A stretch of DNA of 64,000 nucleotides, from the NCBI RefSeq assembly GCF_000686725.1, contig NZ_KK366007.1, positions 414,198-478,197 of the forward strand. Direction: 5' to 3'. Of the stretch, positions 45,482 to 55,919 are shown in pieces. A program made the translations under genes and the position numbers. A model generated the notes under the pieces. It was not told the origin of the DNA and ran no database searches. It worked only from the letters and a program-made list of their open reading frames with translations. How positions within the stretch are numbered: the stretch's first letter is position 1; every line of letters begins with the position of its first letter. This DNA is from Clostridium akagii DSM 12554. GTDB taxonomy: Bacteria; Bacillota; Clostridia; Clostridiales; Clostridiaceae.

Positions 45482-46072
45482 ATGAAAGAGTCACAAAGAG
45501 AAAAACAAAAGATAGAAACAAGAAAGCATATTCTTGATGCTGCGTTGAAGCAATTAGCTAAAGATGGTTTAACAACTACACGCACATCAGATATAGCAAC
45601 TGAGGCCAAAGTATCACATGGAACTGTATTTGCACATTTTCCAACACGTGAGATTCTTTTGGATGCAGTGATAGAGGATTTTGGTTTGCGGCTTACTAAG
45701 AGGCTTCATGAATTGGTTGGTACTAATGCTAGTATGAAGGATCTCCTTAAGGCCCATATAAAAGGCATTAGGGAATATGAAAATTTTTATACTAGATTGA
45801 TTTCAGAACAGCGATTACTTCCTGAAAGTGCACGGAATTCGCTTATTATGATTCAGTCAGCTATTTCATTTCACCTTATTCAGATCGCTGAGCGTGAAAT
45901 GGAAGAATGTAAAATACGTAGGATGCCTATTGATTTGCTATTCAATATGTGGGTTGGATTAATTCATTACTATCTTATTAATGGCGATATGTTTGCGCCT
46001 AATGAATCGGTTTTAGAAAGATATGGTGAGCAACTAGTTGAACATTATATGAATTTGATCAAACTAAAATAA
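45482..46072 (+). CDS. TetR-family transcriptional regulator
   Basis: A ~196-residue regulator with an N-terminal helix-turn-helix (KHILDAALKQLAKDGLTTTR, TSDIATEAKVSHGTVFAHFP) and a ligand-binding C-terminal domain. The start at ATG 45482 is preceded by GGGAG. A short inverted repeat TGAGT-ATAA-ACTCA at 45448-45461 is in a plausible place for autoregulation. The zinc-ribbon gene starts 16 bases after its stop. Confidence 0.9.
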   Translation: MKESQREKQKIETRKHILDAALKQLAKDGLTTTRTSDIATEAKVSHGTVFAHFPTREILLDAVIEDFGLRLTKRLHELVGTNASMKDLLKAHIKGIREYENFYTRLISEQRLLPESARNSLIMIQSAISFHLIQIAEREMEECKIRRMPIDLLFNMWVGLIHYYLINGDMFAPNESVLERYGEQLVEHYMNLIKLK

Positions 46073-46088
46073 AGGAGGAGATATTATA

Positions 46089-46325
46089 ATGAAAATTTGC
46101 ATAGCTTGTGGAATGCCAATGAAAGTTAAAAAAGATTTTGCTATGGGGGATGAGAAAAAAGATTATTGTATTTACTGTGCAAGACCCGATGGTACAATGC
46201 AGTCCTATGAGGAAAAGCTGGAGTCCATGACCGGATTTATTATTAAAACTCAAGGACTAGATAGGAATGTGGCAGGCAAAGCAGCTAAAGGAATGCTGGC
46301 TAAACTTCCAGCTTGGAAAGTATAA
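46089..46325 (+). CDS. Small zinc-ribbon protein
   Basis: A 78-residue protein with an N-terminal zinc ribbon (CIACGMPM then YCIYCARPDG: two CxxC pairs about 19 residues apart) and a helical tail ending AAKGMLAKLPAWKV. This is a known small family often next to regulators and VOC proteins; function unknown. AAAGGAGGAG lies just before the ATG. In one unit with the TetR and VOC genes. Confidence 0.85.
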   Translation: MKICIACGMPMKVKKDFAMGDEKKDYCIYCARPDGTMQSYEEKLESMTGFIIKTQGLDRNVAGKAAKGMLAKLPAWKV

Positions 46326-46369
46326 TTTAAAATTATATTCAGAAATAAAAATCTAAGGAGCGAGATAAA

Positions 46370-46732
46370 ATGAAATACGATAATTTCTTCCTGCCTGTGG
46401 GAAATCTTAGTGATGCAAAAGAATTTTACCATATCATACTGGGCTTAGACTTAAAATTTGATTTTTCATCAAGTGGTATGATTGCATATAAGGTTGGGGA
46501 TGAAGAGCCTGCGATAATTTTGAAAGATAAATCTAAATTTGAGAACGTCAAACCTACAATTTGGTTTGTTGTCGATGATGTTGTAAAGGAATTTGAAAGG
46601 TTAAAGGATAGAGGAATTACATTTTTAAGTGAACCGTTTGGGATTAGAACAGGTATTTCTGTTGAATTTGAAGACCCTTTTGGGAATAGGCTTGGAATAA
46701 CTGATTACTCCAAGGTTGCTAACGAGTTTTAA
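46370..46732 (+). CDS. VOC-family (glyoxalase/bleomycin resistance-like) protein
   Basis: A 120-residue vicinal-oxygen-chelate protein with two beta-alpha-beta-beta-beta modules: NFFLPVGNLSDAKEFYHIIL and VKEFERLKDRGITFLSEPFG, ending VEFEDPFGNRLGI. It could be a metal-dependent dioxygenase, isomerase or antibiotic-sequestering protein; substrate unknown. AAGGAGCGAG precedes the ATG. Third gene of the TetR unit. Confidence 0.88.
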   Translation: MKYDNFFLPVGNLSDAKEFYHIILGLDLKFDFSSSGMIAYKVGDEEPAIILKDKSKFENVKPTIWFVVDDVVKEFERLKDRGITFLSEPFGIRTGISVEFEDPFGNRLGITDYSKVANEF

Positions 46733-46768
46733 GTTTATAAAGATTTGATATTATGTAACAGCAAAACA

Positions 46769-46798
46769 AAAGGCGGGAAGATAAATCCCCGCCTAATT
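46769..46798. terminator. GC-rich hairpin between convergent genes
   Basis: AGGCGGG (46771-46777) with CCCGCCT (46788-46794). The second arm includes the stop codon of the minus-strand peptidase gene. Confidence 0.65.
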
Positions 46799-47965
46799 GA
46801 TTTTTGTAAGGTAGTCATAAGCATACTGGGCATGAAGTGCACTGGCAATTAAAAGGCAATCTTCATCCACATTAAACTTTTCATTATGGTGAGGATATTT
46901 AGCATCTTTTTTTTCATTTCTTGCACCTACTAAAGCAAATACACTAGGTATTTTTTCAGTGTACTCAGAAAAATCTTCTGAAATTAATAATTTAGTGTCT
47001 TTTAATAAGGCATCTTCTGACAGAATAGTGGTAACAGCTGACTCACCAATTTTAGACAGTTCAATGTCATTAATTACTGGTGCAACAGCAAAGCTATAGT
47101 CAAGGTTTGCTGTTGCACCATAGGATTTAGCTGTATTTTCTATTATTCGTCTCATAGCTACTGGTATTTTTTTTCTAACATCATTATTAAAACATCTTGC
47201 AGTACCAAATAGTTCAGCATTATCAGCTATAATATTGTATTGCGTTCCAGCTTTAAATGTACCAATGCTTACAACAGCAGGTTCTAGTGGATCAATTTCT
47301 CTACTTACTATAGATTGTAAATTCAATACTATAGCAGATGCTACTACTAGTGCATCAATGCCTTGATTGGGCTTTGCACCATGACCACCTTTACCGGTGA
47401 CAGTTATTTTAAAGGTATCGGCAGAAGCCATTTTGGGACCTGCGTCTATTGAAATTTTACCACATTCAATATCACTAATAACATGTAAGCCAAAGATACT
47501 GTCAATTCCATCAAGAATGCCTTGCTCAATGATTTTTTTAGCACCCTGACCCATTTCTTCACCAGGTTGAAATATAAGTTTTACAGTTCCAGGAAGTTCA
47601 TGCTGAATTTCTTTTAAAATTTTAGCAGCACCTAAAAGTGATGCCATATGTGCATCATGACCACATGCATGCATACAACCTTTATTTTGTGATTTATAGC
47701 TAACTGTTGTACATTCAGTAACACTAAGTGCATCCATATCTGTACGAAGAGCAATGGTTTTGCCTTTTTTATGCCCTTCTATTGTTGCCAGTATTGAAGT
47801 ATTGTTGTTTCCTGACTTATATGGAATGCCCATTTTATCAAGTTCTTTTTTTATCCTCTTTGATGTCTCATATTCTTTAAAACTTAATTCAGGATGACTA
47901 TGAAAATGTCGTCTTAAATCTAACATATAATCCTTGTATTTTAAAGCAATACTATTAATATCCAT
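46793..47965 (-). CDS. M20-family metallopeptidase/amidohydrolase
   Basis: A ~390-residue di-zinc hydrolase of the M20D group (N-acyl-amino-acid amidohydrolase/hippurate hydrolase type). Landmarks: LRRHFHSHPELSFKEYETS, ALRTDMDALSV, CMHACGHDAHMASLLGAA (zinc ligands), FQPGEEMGQGAKKI (catalytic Glu) and LHVISDIECGKI; the last ligand is in YPHHNEKFNVDE. The second in-frame ATG is chosen because AGGAGA directly abuts the first. Likely substrate an acylated amino acid or IAA-type conjugate; unproven. Confidence 0.92.
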   Translation of the reverse strand: MDINSIALKYKDYMLDLRRHFHSHPELSFKEYETSKRIKKELDKMGIPYKSGNNNTSILATIEGHKKGKTIALRTDMDALSVTECTTVSYKSQNKGCMHACGHDAHMASLLGAAKILKEIQHELPGTVKLIFQPGEEMGQGAKKIIEQGILDGIDSIFGLHVISDIECGKISIDAGPKMASADTFKITVTGKGGHGAKPNQGIDALVVASAIVLNLQSIVSREIDPLEPAVVSIGTFKAGTQYNIIADNAELFGTARCFNNDVRKKIPVAMRRIIENTAKSYGATANLDYSFAVAPVINDIELSKIGESAVTTILSEDALLKDTKLLISEDFSEYTEKIPSVFALVGARNEKKDAKYPHHNEKFNVDEDCLLIASALHAQYAYDYLTKIN

Positions 47966-48015
47966 AATCATTCTCCTATCTCAATATAATTAATTTTTTA
48001 ACTTGTATATGGTTT

Positions 48016-48477
48016 TTAGTATGTAGAAATATCAACCCAATCAGCTTTGGTTAAGTTCAGCATTTCTAAAGGTGTAATCTTAAGAGCTGTGCTTTTAGAT
48101 CCTGCAGCAGGGTATACATATTCAAAATCACGTATGGATTCATCAAGAAATACTTCAACATTATTATTTATTCCAAAAGGACATACACCACCAACAGGAT
48201 GACCAACCTTTGGCTCAACTTCTTCGAAACTAAGCATTTTTGCTTTTGTTTTAAAATATTGTTTGAATTTTTTATTGTCCACTCTAGCATTGCCTCTTGT
48301 AACAATTAAAATAATCCTTTCCTTAACTTTAAAAGCAAGGGTTTTTGCAACGAACTCTGGCTGGATTCCTAACGTTTCTGCAGCAAGATCAACAGTCGCA
48401 CCGCTTTGCTCAAGTTCAAAAACAGGATCTTCCATGTTTTTTTCTAAAAAAAAATTTCTTACATTTTCCACACTCAA
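48016..48477 (-). CDS. YbaK/EbsC-type aminoacyl-tRNA deacylase
   Basis: A 153-residue editing-domain protein (YbaK/ProX superfamily) that clears misacylated tRNA. It begins SVENVRNFFLEKNMEDPVFE, with SGATVDLAAETLGIQPEFVAKT, the catalytic-lysine strand KTLAFKV, then VGHPVGGVCPFGI, a segment highly conserved in the family, and YPAAGSKSTALKITP. TTG start with GAGGGA upstream. Which tRNA it edits cannot be read. Confidence 0.9.
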   Translation of the reverse strand: MSVENVRNFFLEKNMEDPVFELEQSGATVDLAAETLGIQPEFVAKTLAFKVKERIILIVTRGNARVDNKKFKQYFKTKAKMLSFEEVEPKVGHPVGGVCPFGINNNVEVFLDESIRDFEYVYPAAGSKSTALKITPLEMLNLTKADWVDISTY

Positions 48478-48619
48478 AATATGGTCCCTCTTTTCTAAAA
48501 ATTTTCTACAATGCTAACATTAAAACTAAGATTTGTCAATATTTATTTAAGATTTGTAGGTGTACATATTTATAACATAGCTTATAATGTAATATATGAG
48601 TAATAAAGGTGAGGTGTAA

Positions 48620-49165
48620 GTGTTGAGTAAAATAATATTAGTAACGGGTGGAGCAAGGAGTGGTAAAAGTGCCTTTGCAGAATCCTTATATAGTGGAAAT
48701 AAGCAAGTAGTTTATATAGCTACATCAAAAGTAGATGATGGAGAGATGAAGGAAAGAGTAGAACTTCATAAAAAGTCAAGACCAAGTGAGTGGGTAACAT
48801 ATGAGGGGAATTATGATATATATAAGGCTGTTACAGATGCAGAAAATTATATTTTAGATTGTCTAACAGTAATGTCCTCTAACATAATGTTTGATATTAC
48901 CGGAAATTTAGAAAAAATACCACAAAACATGCAAAGTGAAGTTGAAAACGCAGTGATGAAAGAAATAAAAAATTTAATAAAAAAAGTTGAAGATGTTCAA
49001 GGAAATCTTGTGATTGTTACTAATGAGGTTGGATCTTCAATAGTGCCAGAAAATCATGTGGCCAGGGTTTACAGGGACATAATAGGAAAAATAAATCAAA
49101 AGGTAGCAAGGCTTTCCTCGGAAGTATATCTAGTAACCTGTGGAATACCAATAAAGGTGAAATAA
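48620..49165 (+). CDS. cobU: Adenosylcobinamide kinase/guanylyltransferase
   Basis: A ~181-residue bifunctional enzyme of the cobalamin nucleotide loop assembly: phosphorylates adenosylcobinamide and transfers GMP. P-loop GGARSGKSAFAE near the N-terminus; VVYIATSKVDDGEMKERVE, HKKSRPSEWVTYE, YILDCLTVMSSN and NEVGSSIVPENHVARVYRDI are all typical. Start GTG at 48620 or TTG at 48623, both after AAGGTGAGGTG. cobS follows one base after its stop. Confidence 0.95.
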   Translation: MLSKIILVTGGARSGKSAFAESLYSGNKQVVYIATSKVDDGEMKERVELHKKSRPSEWVTYEGNYDIYKAVTDAENYILDCLTVMSSNIMFDITGNLEKIPQNMQSEVENAVMKEIKNLIKKVEDVQGNLVIVTNEVGSSIVPENHVARVYRDIIGKINQKVARLSSEVYLVTCGIPIKVK

Positions 49166-49166
49166 T

Positions 49167-49910
49167 ATGATAAAGGGTTTGATACTGGGATTGCAATTTT
49201 TAACAAGATTGCCTGTGAATATAAATGTAGATTATGACAGAAAAAATTTAACAAAGGCTACATTCTATTTTCCTTTTATTGGTATGCTAATTGGTGCTAT
49301 TGCAGCAATTATATATTATGTATTTAGTTTTATAAATAATGATATGGCGGCGCTCTGCGCAGTTTTATCACTAGTAGTTACAACTGGTGGATTACATATG
49401 GATGGTCTTTCAGATACAGCAGATGGCTTTTTTTCTTCAAGACCTAAAGAAAAAATATTGGAAATAATGAAGGATAGCAGGGTTGGCGCTTTTGGAGTTA
49501 TAGCCATAGTTATGGACTTGTTATTTAAATATGTGGTTATTAAAAGTATGGATAAAAATATGGCAATGGTATATATTATTTTATCTAGTGGGATATCAAG
49601 AACCATGGTGGCAATGTTTTTTTCCTTTGGAAAGTCACCAAGAAAAGGTGGCATGGGTGATATGCTTATAAATAAGGATTCAAAGAAGTATTTCATTGTT
49701 TCAGCTATAATTTTTATTTTAGTTGGTGCTTTTATTGCAAAATATAATTTTTTGATTGTAATACTCACAGTGATTATTTTTTCTTTATTATTCATGAGGT
49801 ATTCTTATAAAATAATAGGTGGAGTAACTGGTGATGTATTTGGCGCAAATGCTGAATTATGTGAAATTTTAGCATTGATAGGATTTGTGGTGGCCCAAAA
49901 ATGGATATAG
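49167..49910 (+). CDS. cobS: Adenosylcobinamide-GDP ribazoletransferase
   Basis: A 247-residue membrane enzyme joining adenosylcobinamide-GDP to alpha-ribazole to give the cobalamin skeleton. Landmarks: LGLQFLTRLPVN, ATFYFPFIGMLIGAI, GGLHMDGLSDTADGFFSSR and MKDSRVGAFG, then GGVTGDVFGANAEL near the end. Several membrane helices. Its last ten bases overlap cobC. cobT is not in this window. Confidence 0.95.
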   Translation: MIKGLILGLQFLTRLPVNINVDYDRKNLTKATFYFPFIGMLIGAIAAIIYYVFSFINNDMAALCAVLSLVVTTGGLHMDGLSDTADGFFSSRPKEKILEIMKDSRVGAFGVIAIVMDLLFKYVVIKSMDKNMAMVYIILSSGISRTMVAMFFSFGKSPRKGGMGDMLINKDSKKYFIVSAIIFILVGAFIAKYNFLIVILTVIIFSLLFMRYSYKIIGGVTGDVFGANAELCEILALIGFVVAQKWI

Positions 49911-50491
49911 TTTTTGTAAGACATGGCAAAACTCTTTTAAATGAAAAAAATGCATACGTAGGAATCATAGACACCGAAATATCATCTAAAGGAAAAAAAG
50001 AAATTGAAAATTTAAGCAAATTATTGAAGGGAATACAATTTGATAAGATTTTTTCAAGTCCATTAAAGAGAACAATTCAAACTACTGAAATAATAACAGG
50101 GGATAATTATGTTATTGACTATAGACTTAAGGAAATGAATTTTGGAATATTCGAAGGTCTTTCTTATAATGAAATATGTGAAAAATATCCTGTAGAGAGT
50201 AAAGAATGGTCAGCAGACTATTTTAATTATAAAATCCCACGTGGTGAGAGTCTAAAGGAAGTGTTTAATAGAACAGAGAGTTTTCTCAAGTATATTTCTG
50301 GGCTCAAGGGCAAAATACTAGTTGTAACACATGGAGGAGTAATAAGCTGTGCACTATCACTTGTATTTAATAAACAGGACTACTTTTTTAAGTTTAAGAT
50401 AGTCCATGGAAGGATGAATATTATAGCTATTGAAGATAATTATATGTATATAAAAGGTATAAATTGTTTTGACAAAGAAATTTTAAAGTAA
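49901..50491 (+). CDS. cobC: Histidine-phosphatase-family protein, probable alpha-ribazole phosphatase
   Basis: A 196-residue histidine phosphatase: the RHG motif (FVRHGKTLLNE) with the nucleophilic His, FSSPLKRTIQTTEII, LKEMNFGIFEGLSYNEI and the second His in VVTHGGVISCAL. Overlap with cobS by ten bases makes alpha-ribazole-5-phosphate the likely substrate, completing the nucleotide-loop trio. Confidence 0.88.
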   Translation: MDIVFVRHGKTLLNEKNAYVGIIDTEISSKGKKEIENLSKLLKGIQFDKIFSSPLKRTIQTTEIITGDNYVIDYRLKEMNFGIFEGLSYNEICEKYPVESKEWSADYFNYKIPRGESLKEVFNRTESFLKYISGLKGKILVVTHGGVISCALSLVFNKQDYFFKFKIVHGRMNIIAIEDNYMYIKGINCFDKEILK

Positions 50492-50561
50492 GCATGCGTA
50501 GCTTAGCAAAATAGTGTAGGATATGATTAGCTTTTTCTATTTTTGATAAAGTTCCACCTGT

Positions 50562-50597
50562 AATATAGTTGACTAATCAACTATATTGTGATATTAT
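50562..50597 (+). promoter_or_regulatory. marR promoter with inverted-repeat operator
   Basis: TTGACT (50569-50574), 17-bp spacer, TATTAT (50592-50597). An inverted repeat AATATAGTTGA-CTAA-TCAACTATATT (50562-50587) covers the -35 and spacer, a likely MarR operator for autorepression. Confidence 0.75.
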
Positions 50598-50622
50598 AGT
50601 TTTAGAGAAGTGGTGAAAGAAT

Positions 50623-51093
50623 ATGGATATGGATAATAAAGCAAGGAAATTAATTAAGTTAAATGGACGTATATATAGGTGTACCCAAGAGTATTTAGAA
50701 AAAAAACTAGAAAAATTTAGTCTTTCCATTGGTACCTATCCATTTTTACTTACATTGAGTGAAAATGAAGGTGTATGTCAAAATAAAATAAGTAAAGAGC
50801 TTAATGTGGATAAAGCTATGGCTACAAGAAATGTTAAAAAACTTATAGAACTTGGATATATAAGGAAAGAGGAAAATAGAGAAGATACAAGAGCTTATAA
50901 ACTTTATATAACAAGTAAGGGAAAAGAGATAATACCTGAAGTAATTGAAATAATAAAAGAATGGATTGATATTCTAGTTCAGGGTAGTAGTGACGAAAAA
51001 ATAGAGGAATCAATAAGATTTCTCGAGAAGGTTTTAATTAATGGTAAAAGACATAAAAAAGAATGTATTGAAAGGATGAAAAACTTTGAGTGA
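50623..51093 (+). CDS. MarR-family transcriptional regulator
   Basis: A 156-residue winged-helix regulator: helices IYRCTQEYLEKKLEKFSLS, then QNKISKELNVDKAMATRNVK and wing RKEENREDTRAYKLYITSKG. MarR proteins repress efflux genes until an aromatic or similar ligand binds. It overlaps the following MFS gene by eight bases and has its own operator-type palindrome. Confidence 0.93.
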   Translation: MDMDNKARKLIKLNGRIYRCTQEYLEKKLEKFSLSIGTYPFLLTLSENEGVCQNKISKELNVDKAMATRNVKKLIELGYIRKEENREDTRAYKLYITSKGKEIIPEVIEIIKEWIDILVQGSSDEKIEESIRFLEKVLINGKRHKKECIERMKNFE

Positions 51094-52552
51094 GACAGAA
51101 AGTACCGTATTTAAAAACAGATGGGTTATTTTAGTTAATGTATTATTAGCAACATTTATGGCCACATTAGATGGAAGTATTGTAAATGTAGCATTGCCAG
51201 TTATGTCACAAAAGATGCATGTTAGTATGGGAGAAATAGAATGGGTAGTTACCAGCTTTCTTATAGCGGTTGCTGCAACAATTCTAATATTTGGTAGACT
51301 AGGGGATATTATAGGTAAGACTAAAGTATTTCAATTTGGAGTTGTATTGTTTACCATAGGTTCCTTATTGTGTGGGTTTACAGATTCACTTCCAATACTT
51401 GTAGCAGCAAGGGTTTTACAGGCCATTGGAGCATCGGCAACTATGGCAACGAGTCAAGGAATAATAACACATGTTTTTCCGCCAAATGAACGGGGAAGAG
51501 CTCTTGGAGTTATAGGAACTTTTGTTGCATTAGGCGCAATGGCGGGTCCACCACTTGGAGGAATGATAGTTTCAGCTGTAAGTTGGAAATATATATTTTT
51601 AATCAATGTACCAATAGGAATTATAGTATTTATAATGACCACTAAAATATTCCCTAAATCAGGGGAAGCTAAAGATGAAAAAATGGATGTAAAGGGAGCA
51701 GTATTATTTGCAATAACCATGGTAGCATTATTTGTAGCCATTGGACAAGGACAAAATACAGGATATAACAATCCTATAATTATATCTGTGTTTATTCTTT
51801 CAATAATATCATTTATATTATTTATAATTGTTGAGAAAAAATCAGAGCTTCCACTACTTCAATTAAATATATTTAATAATAGTTTGTTTTCCATAAGTAT
51901 AGGATGCGCTTTCATAGCATTTGTAGCAATAAGTGCATCAAATATTATATTACCTTTTTATTTTCAAGATGCACAAAAATTATCACCAGCAGTAACAGGA
52001 ATTCTTATGATGGTATCACCAATTGTTTTAGCAGTAGTGGCTCCATTTAGTGGATATTTATCAGATAAGATTGGTTCACTAATTCTTACCTTGATTGGAC
52101 TTACATTGTCTAGCTTAGGATTACTACTAATAGCTATGTTAGATGCAAAATCGCCACTAGTGTTTCTTATGGCGTTTATTGTAATAATGACCATTGGAAA
52201 TGGGATGTTCCAATCACCTAATACTTCACTTATTATGTCAACAGTGTCAAAGGATAAGCTTGGTATAGCAGGAAGTATAAATGCATTAGTAAGAAATGTG
52301 GGAATGGTTGCAGGAACCTCACTAGCAACATTGTTATTATATAATAGAATGAGCCACAAAATAGGATATAGAGTTATAGATTATGTAAATGGTAGAGCGG
52401 ATGTATTTATGTATGGGATGAGATATGTATATTTGTTTGCGGGTATAATATCTGCAATAGGTGCTATAATAACTGGGATAAGATTTTATAACAGCAAAAA
52501 AATAAATAAAAATATTGAAGATCAAATTGAATTTCAAGAGGGAATTAAATAA
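51086..52552 (+). CDS. MFS drug exporter, DHA2 family (EmrB/QacA-like)
   Basis: A 488-residue 14-helix proton-driven exporter. FMATLDGSIVNVALPVMSQK (motif D1), FGRLGDIIGKTKVF (motif A) and FVALGAMAGPPLGGMI (motif C) are clear. TTG start with AAAGGATG upstream, inside the end of marR, so the two genes are translationally coupled and the pump is under MarR control. Confidence 0.93.
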   Translation: MSETESTVFKNRWVILVNVLLATFMATLDGSIVNVALPVMSQKMHVSMGEIEWVVTSFLIAVAATILIFGRLGDIIGKTKVFQFGVVLFTIGSLLCGFTDSLPILVAARVLQAIGASATMATSQGIITHVFPPNERGRALGVIGTFVALGAMAGPPLGGMIVSAVSWKYIFLINVPIGIIVFIMTTKIFPKSGEAKDEKMDVKGAVLFAITMVALFVAIGQGQNTGYNNPIIISVFILSIISFILFIIVEKKSELPLLQLNIFNNSLFSISIGCAFIAFVAISASNIILPFYFQDAQKLSPAVTGILMMVSPIVLAVVAPFSGYLSDKIGSLILTLIGLTLSSLGLLLIAMLDAKSPLVFLMAFIVIMTIGNGMFQSPNTSLIMSTVSKDKLGIAGSINALVRNVGMVAGTSLATLLLYNRMSHKIGYRVIDYVNGRADVFMYGMRYVYLFAGIISAIGAIITGIRFYNSKKINKNIEDQIEFQEGIK

Positions 52553-52576
52553 AAAAATGTGACAGCTAAAAATAGC

Positions 52577-52625
52577 AAAAAGATTACCTGAATTTGTTTT
52601 ATACAAATTCAGGTAATCTTTTTTC
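52577..52625 (+). terminator. Strong terminator after MFS gene
   Basis: AAAAGATTACCTGAATTTG and CAAATTCAGGTAATCTTTT form a ~19-bp perfect stem followed by T-rich DNA. Confidence 0.9.
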
Positions 52626-52783
52626 ATTTATTTATCATGTTAGGGGCTTGTCTTGACATATATTTTTATAAGCAAAGTATTAGGAAGCATCAAAAAATAA
52701 CAAGCTACTATTCTGGTGTATTTTGTAATATGCTTCATCGCCATAATTATTACTTTGTTATAAATTTAGGTGGGAGGAAAAAC

Positions 52784-54706
52784 ATGGAGTTCAGTGAATT
52801 AATAAAAAGTGATAGAGAAAAAAGTGACAAATTCAAGTTTCAAGGTAGTTTTTTGGAGTATCTGAACCTAGTAAAAAAGAATCCAATGATAGCAGAACTA
52901 GCACACAAAAGAATGTATGATTTAATAATAAAAAATGGTTTTGAGATTTTAAATCCAGAGGAAAATCATAGGATAAGAAAAATATATGGAAATGACATAA
53001 TTAAAAAATATAATTTTTTTAAAAATGACTTTTTTGGTATTGATAAAGTAATTATGAAATTAGTGAATTATTTTTATTCTGCATCAATGAGAGGGGAGGA
53101 ATCAAGACAAGTATTGTATTTAGTGGGACCAGTTGGCGCAGGAAAATCATCACTTGTTGACTCACTTAAAAAAGCTCTTGAGAGTGCTGAACCAATATAT
53201 TATCCAAGGGGATGCCCAATGCATGAGGAGCCACTTCATTTAATACCTAAACATCTTAGAGATGAATTTAGTGAAGCACTTGGCATTGAAATTGAAGGAG
53301 ATTTATGCCCAATTTGTAAACATAGATTGGTCCATGATTATCATGGTGAGTACGAAAAGTTTATGGTGGACACAACTACCTTTTCAATAAGATCAAGAAA
53401 AGGTGTGGGAGTAGTTCCTCCGGTAGATCCAAATAATCAAGATACTTCAATACTTACTGGTTCTGTAAATATATCAAAAATGGATATGTACCCAGAAGAT
53501 GATCCTAGGATATTTTCACTAAATGGAGCATTTAATGTAGGTAACAGAGGACTAGTAGAATTTATAGAAGTATTCAAAAATGACGTGGAGTATCTTCATA
53601 CGATCATTACCGCAACACAAGAGAAATCAATACCATCACCAGGTAAGGGTTCTATGATTTACTTTGATGGGGTAATACTTGCTCATTCTAATGAGTCTGA
53701 GTGGAATAGGTTCAAGTCAGATCATACCAATGAAGCTATTTTAGATAGAATTGTTAAGATTGAAGTACCATATTGCATGGAGCTTAACGAGGAAGTTAAA
53801 ATTTATAAAAAAATATTAGGTAAGAGCTATTTTGATGCACATATAGCACCACATACTATAGAAACTGCAGCCAAATTCGCAATACTTACAAGGCTTAAGC
53901 CATCTAATAAGGTTGATACATTAACCAAATTAAAAATATATAATGGGGAAGAAATTGTGGAGAAGGGGACGACTAAAAAAATAGACATAACTGAACTAAA
54001 AGAAGAAGCAGGACTTGATGAGGGAATGAGTGGAATTTCCACAAGATTTATTATTAAAGCAATAGACAATGCACTATCCGTTTCAGAGTTTGATTGCATA
54101 AATCCATTAAGTATTATGGAGAGTATTATAAGATCAGTTAAAGATTTAGACATTGCTGAGGATGAAAAGAAAAAATATTTAGGTTTTATCCAAGATAGCA
54201 TTAGAAAAGAATATAATAATATACTTGAAAAGGAAGTTACCAAGGCATTCATTAACAGCTTTAGAGAGCAGGCAGAAACACTTTTCAATAATTATCTTGA
54301 TAATGCAGAGGCATTTGTGAATAAAAATAAAATCAAAGATAAATCCACAGGTGAGGAACTTAATCCAGACGAAAAATTTATGAGATCCATAGAGGAGCAG
54401 ATAGTTATCTCTGAAAATTCAGCCAAAGGATTTAGAAGTGATGTTACGTCTTACATGTTTTATGTAGTAAGAAAAGGCGGGAAAATTGATTATACGTCCT
54501 ATGAGCCTTTGAAAGAAGCCATAGAAAAAAAATTAACAAATTCAGTGAAGGATATATCACGAATAATAACTAAATCAAGGATTAGAGACAAAGATCAAGA
54601 TGAAAAGTATAGTACTATGGTTCTACAGATGAAGGAAAATGGATATTGTGATCATTGCTGCGATGTAATATTAAAATATGCAGCTAACAATTTGTGGAGG
54701 GATTGA
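52784..54706 (+). CDS. prkA: PrkA-type serine protein kinase/AAA ATPase
   Basis: A 640-residue PrkA protein. The N-terminal AAA module shows Walker [14 protein letters not shown], a CPMHEEPLH loop, a small Cys site CPICKHR and [16 protein letters not shown]; the C-terminal kinase-like part follows. PrkA acts in sporulation and stress as kinase or ATP-dependent protease. ATG 52784 follows GGGAGG by six bases; the longer frame upstream begins inside the promoter region. First gene of prkA-yhbH-spoVR. Confidence 0.95.
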   Translation: MEFSELIKSDREKSDKFKFQGSFLEYLNLVKKNPMIAELAHKRMYDLIIKNGFEILNPEENHRIRKIYGNDIIKKYNFFKNDFFGIDKVIMKLVNYFYSASMRGEESRQVLYLVGPVGAGKSSLVDSLKKALESAEPIYYPRGCPMHEEPLHLIPKHLRDEFSEALGIEIEGDLCPICKHRLVHDYHGEYEKFMVDTTTFSIRSRKGVGVVPPVDPNNQDTSILTGSVNISKMDMYPEDDPRIFSLNGAFNVGNRGLVEFIEVFKNDVEYLHTIITATQEKSIPSPGKGSMIYFDGVILAHSNESEWNRFKSDHTNEAILDRIVKIEVPYCMELNEEVKIYKKILGKSYFDAHIAPHTIETAAKFAILTRLKPSNKVDTLTKLKIYNGEEIVEKGTTKKIDITELKEEAGLDEGMSGISTRFIIKAIDNALSVSEFDCINPLSIMESIIRSVKDLDIAEDEKKKYLGFIQDSIRKEYNNILEKEVTKAFINSFREQAETLFNNYLDNAEAFVNKNKIKDKSTGEELNPDEKFMRSIEEQIVISENSAKGFRSDVTSYMFYVVRKGGKIDYTSYEPLKEAIEKKLTNSVKDISRIITKSRIRDKDQDEKYSTMVLQMKENGYCDHCCDVILKYAANNLWRD

Positions 54707-54710
54707 TAAG

Positions 54711-55874
54711 GTGACTATATTTAAAGAGCACGATAATACTAATATAGGAGGGGATAGGTCAGTTGAGGATAGAAGAAGACATAGGCAATTAGTTGAGAAA
54801 TCAATAAAGGAAAATTTAGGAGATATTTTATCTGAAGAAAGTATAATAGGTCAAAGTAAAGATAAAAAGATTAAAATACCTATTAGAGGAATAAAAGAAT
54901 ATCAATTTATATATGGTAAAAATACACCTGGTGTTGGAAGTGGTGATGGGGATGAAAAAAGAGGTCAGGTCATAGGAACGGATAGAGGTAATGAAGGTGC
55001 TAATGGAAATCAAGGTGCAGGCAATGAAGAAGGAGAAGATATTTACGAAACGGAAATTACTTTAGAAGATGTACTTAATTACTTGATGGAAGAACTAGAA
55101 CTTCCAGAAATGGATAAGAAAAAATTCAGCAAAATAATAACGGAAAATGGAACTAAAAAATCCGGATATCAAAAACATGGTATAAATCCAAGGCTTGCTA
55201 AAAAGAGAACTACAATTGAAAAAATAAAAAGGGAGCAGAATAAAAAAAGAGCATTGATAGAAGAGGGGCTTGAAGAAAAAATAGAAAGATTTCCATTTAA
55301 TAATGATGACCTTAGATACTACAGAATAAAAAAAACATATAAAAGAGAGTGCAATGCGGTTATTTTTTGTGTCATGGATGTTTCAGGGTCCATGGACAGT
55401 ACAAAAAAATATTTGGCACGGTCATTCTTTTTTATTCTTTCGCAATTTGTTAGTACAAAATATTCAAATGTGGAGACGGTTTTTATTGCACATTCAACTA
55501 TAGCTAAAGAAGTAAATGAATTTGAATTTTTTCATAAGGTGGAATCTGGAGGCACATATATATCTAGTGGCATAAACATGGCATTAAATATAATTGATAA
55601 AAGGTATAATCCTGCGTATTGGAATATATATGCATTTTATGTGAGTGACGGAGATAATTGGTCTGAAGATAATGAGAAAACAGTTATTGCAGTTAATGAA
55701 TTATGCGAAAAATGCAACATGTTAGGTTATGCAGAAATAATGAGTGGCTATTACACCACAAACATAAAGGATAGACTTATGCGGGAAGTGGAGAGTAAAA
55801 AATTTATTGCAGTTTCAATTAAAAGAAAAAATGATTTGTGGAATGCACTTAAAGAGATGCTGAAAAAGGAATAA
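54711..55874 (+). CDS. yhbH: YhbH/YeaH family (DUF444) protein
   Basis: A 387-residue protein of the DUF444 family, found with PrkA and SpoVR. The N-terminal third carries [20 protein letters not shown] and a Gly-rich acidic linker (~85-120); the C-terminal half has a von Willebrand A-like MIDAS ([13 protein letters not shown]) and [12 protein letters not shown]. In Bacillus it is a sporulation protein. GTG start four bases after the prkA stop, with GGAGG within the end of prkA. Confidence 0.93.
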   Translation: MTIFKEHDNTNIGGDRSVEDRRRHRQLVEKSIKENLGDILSEESIIGQSKDKKIKIPIRGIKEYQFIYGKNTPGVGSGDGDEKRGQVIGTDRGNEGANGNQGAGNEEGEDIYETEITLEDVLNYLMEELELPEMDKKKFSKIITENGTKKSGYQKHGINPRLAKKRTTIEKIKREQNKKRALIEEGLEEKIERFPFNNDDLRYYRIKKTYKRECNAVIFCVMDVSGSMDSTKKYLARSFFFILSQFVSTKYSNVETVFIAHSTIAKEVNEFEFFHKVESGGTYISSGINMALNIIDKRYNPAYWNIYAFYVSDGDNWSEDNEKTVIAVNELCEKCNMLGYAEIMSGYYTTNIKDRLMREVESKKFIAVSIKRKNDLWNALKEMLKKE

Positions 55875-55919
55875 ACAAGTGACAAGTGACAAGTTCAATG
55901 ATTAATTTGTGGAGGAGTA

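Noticed and set aside
52637..52783. N-terminal extension of PrkA from an upstream start
   Set aside because: The extra residues lack family likeness and the strong ribosome binding site lies directly before ATG 52784.
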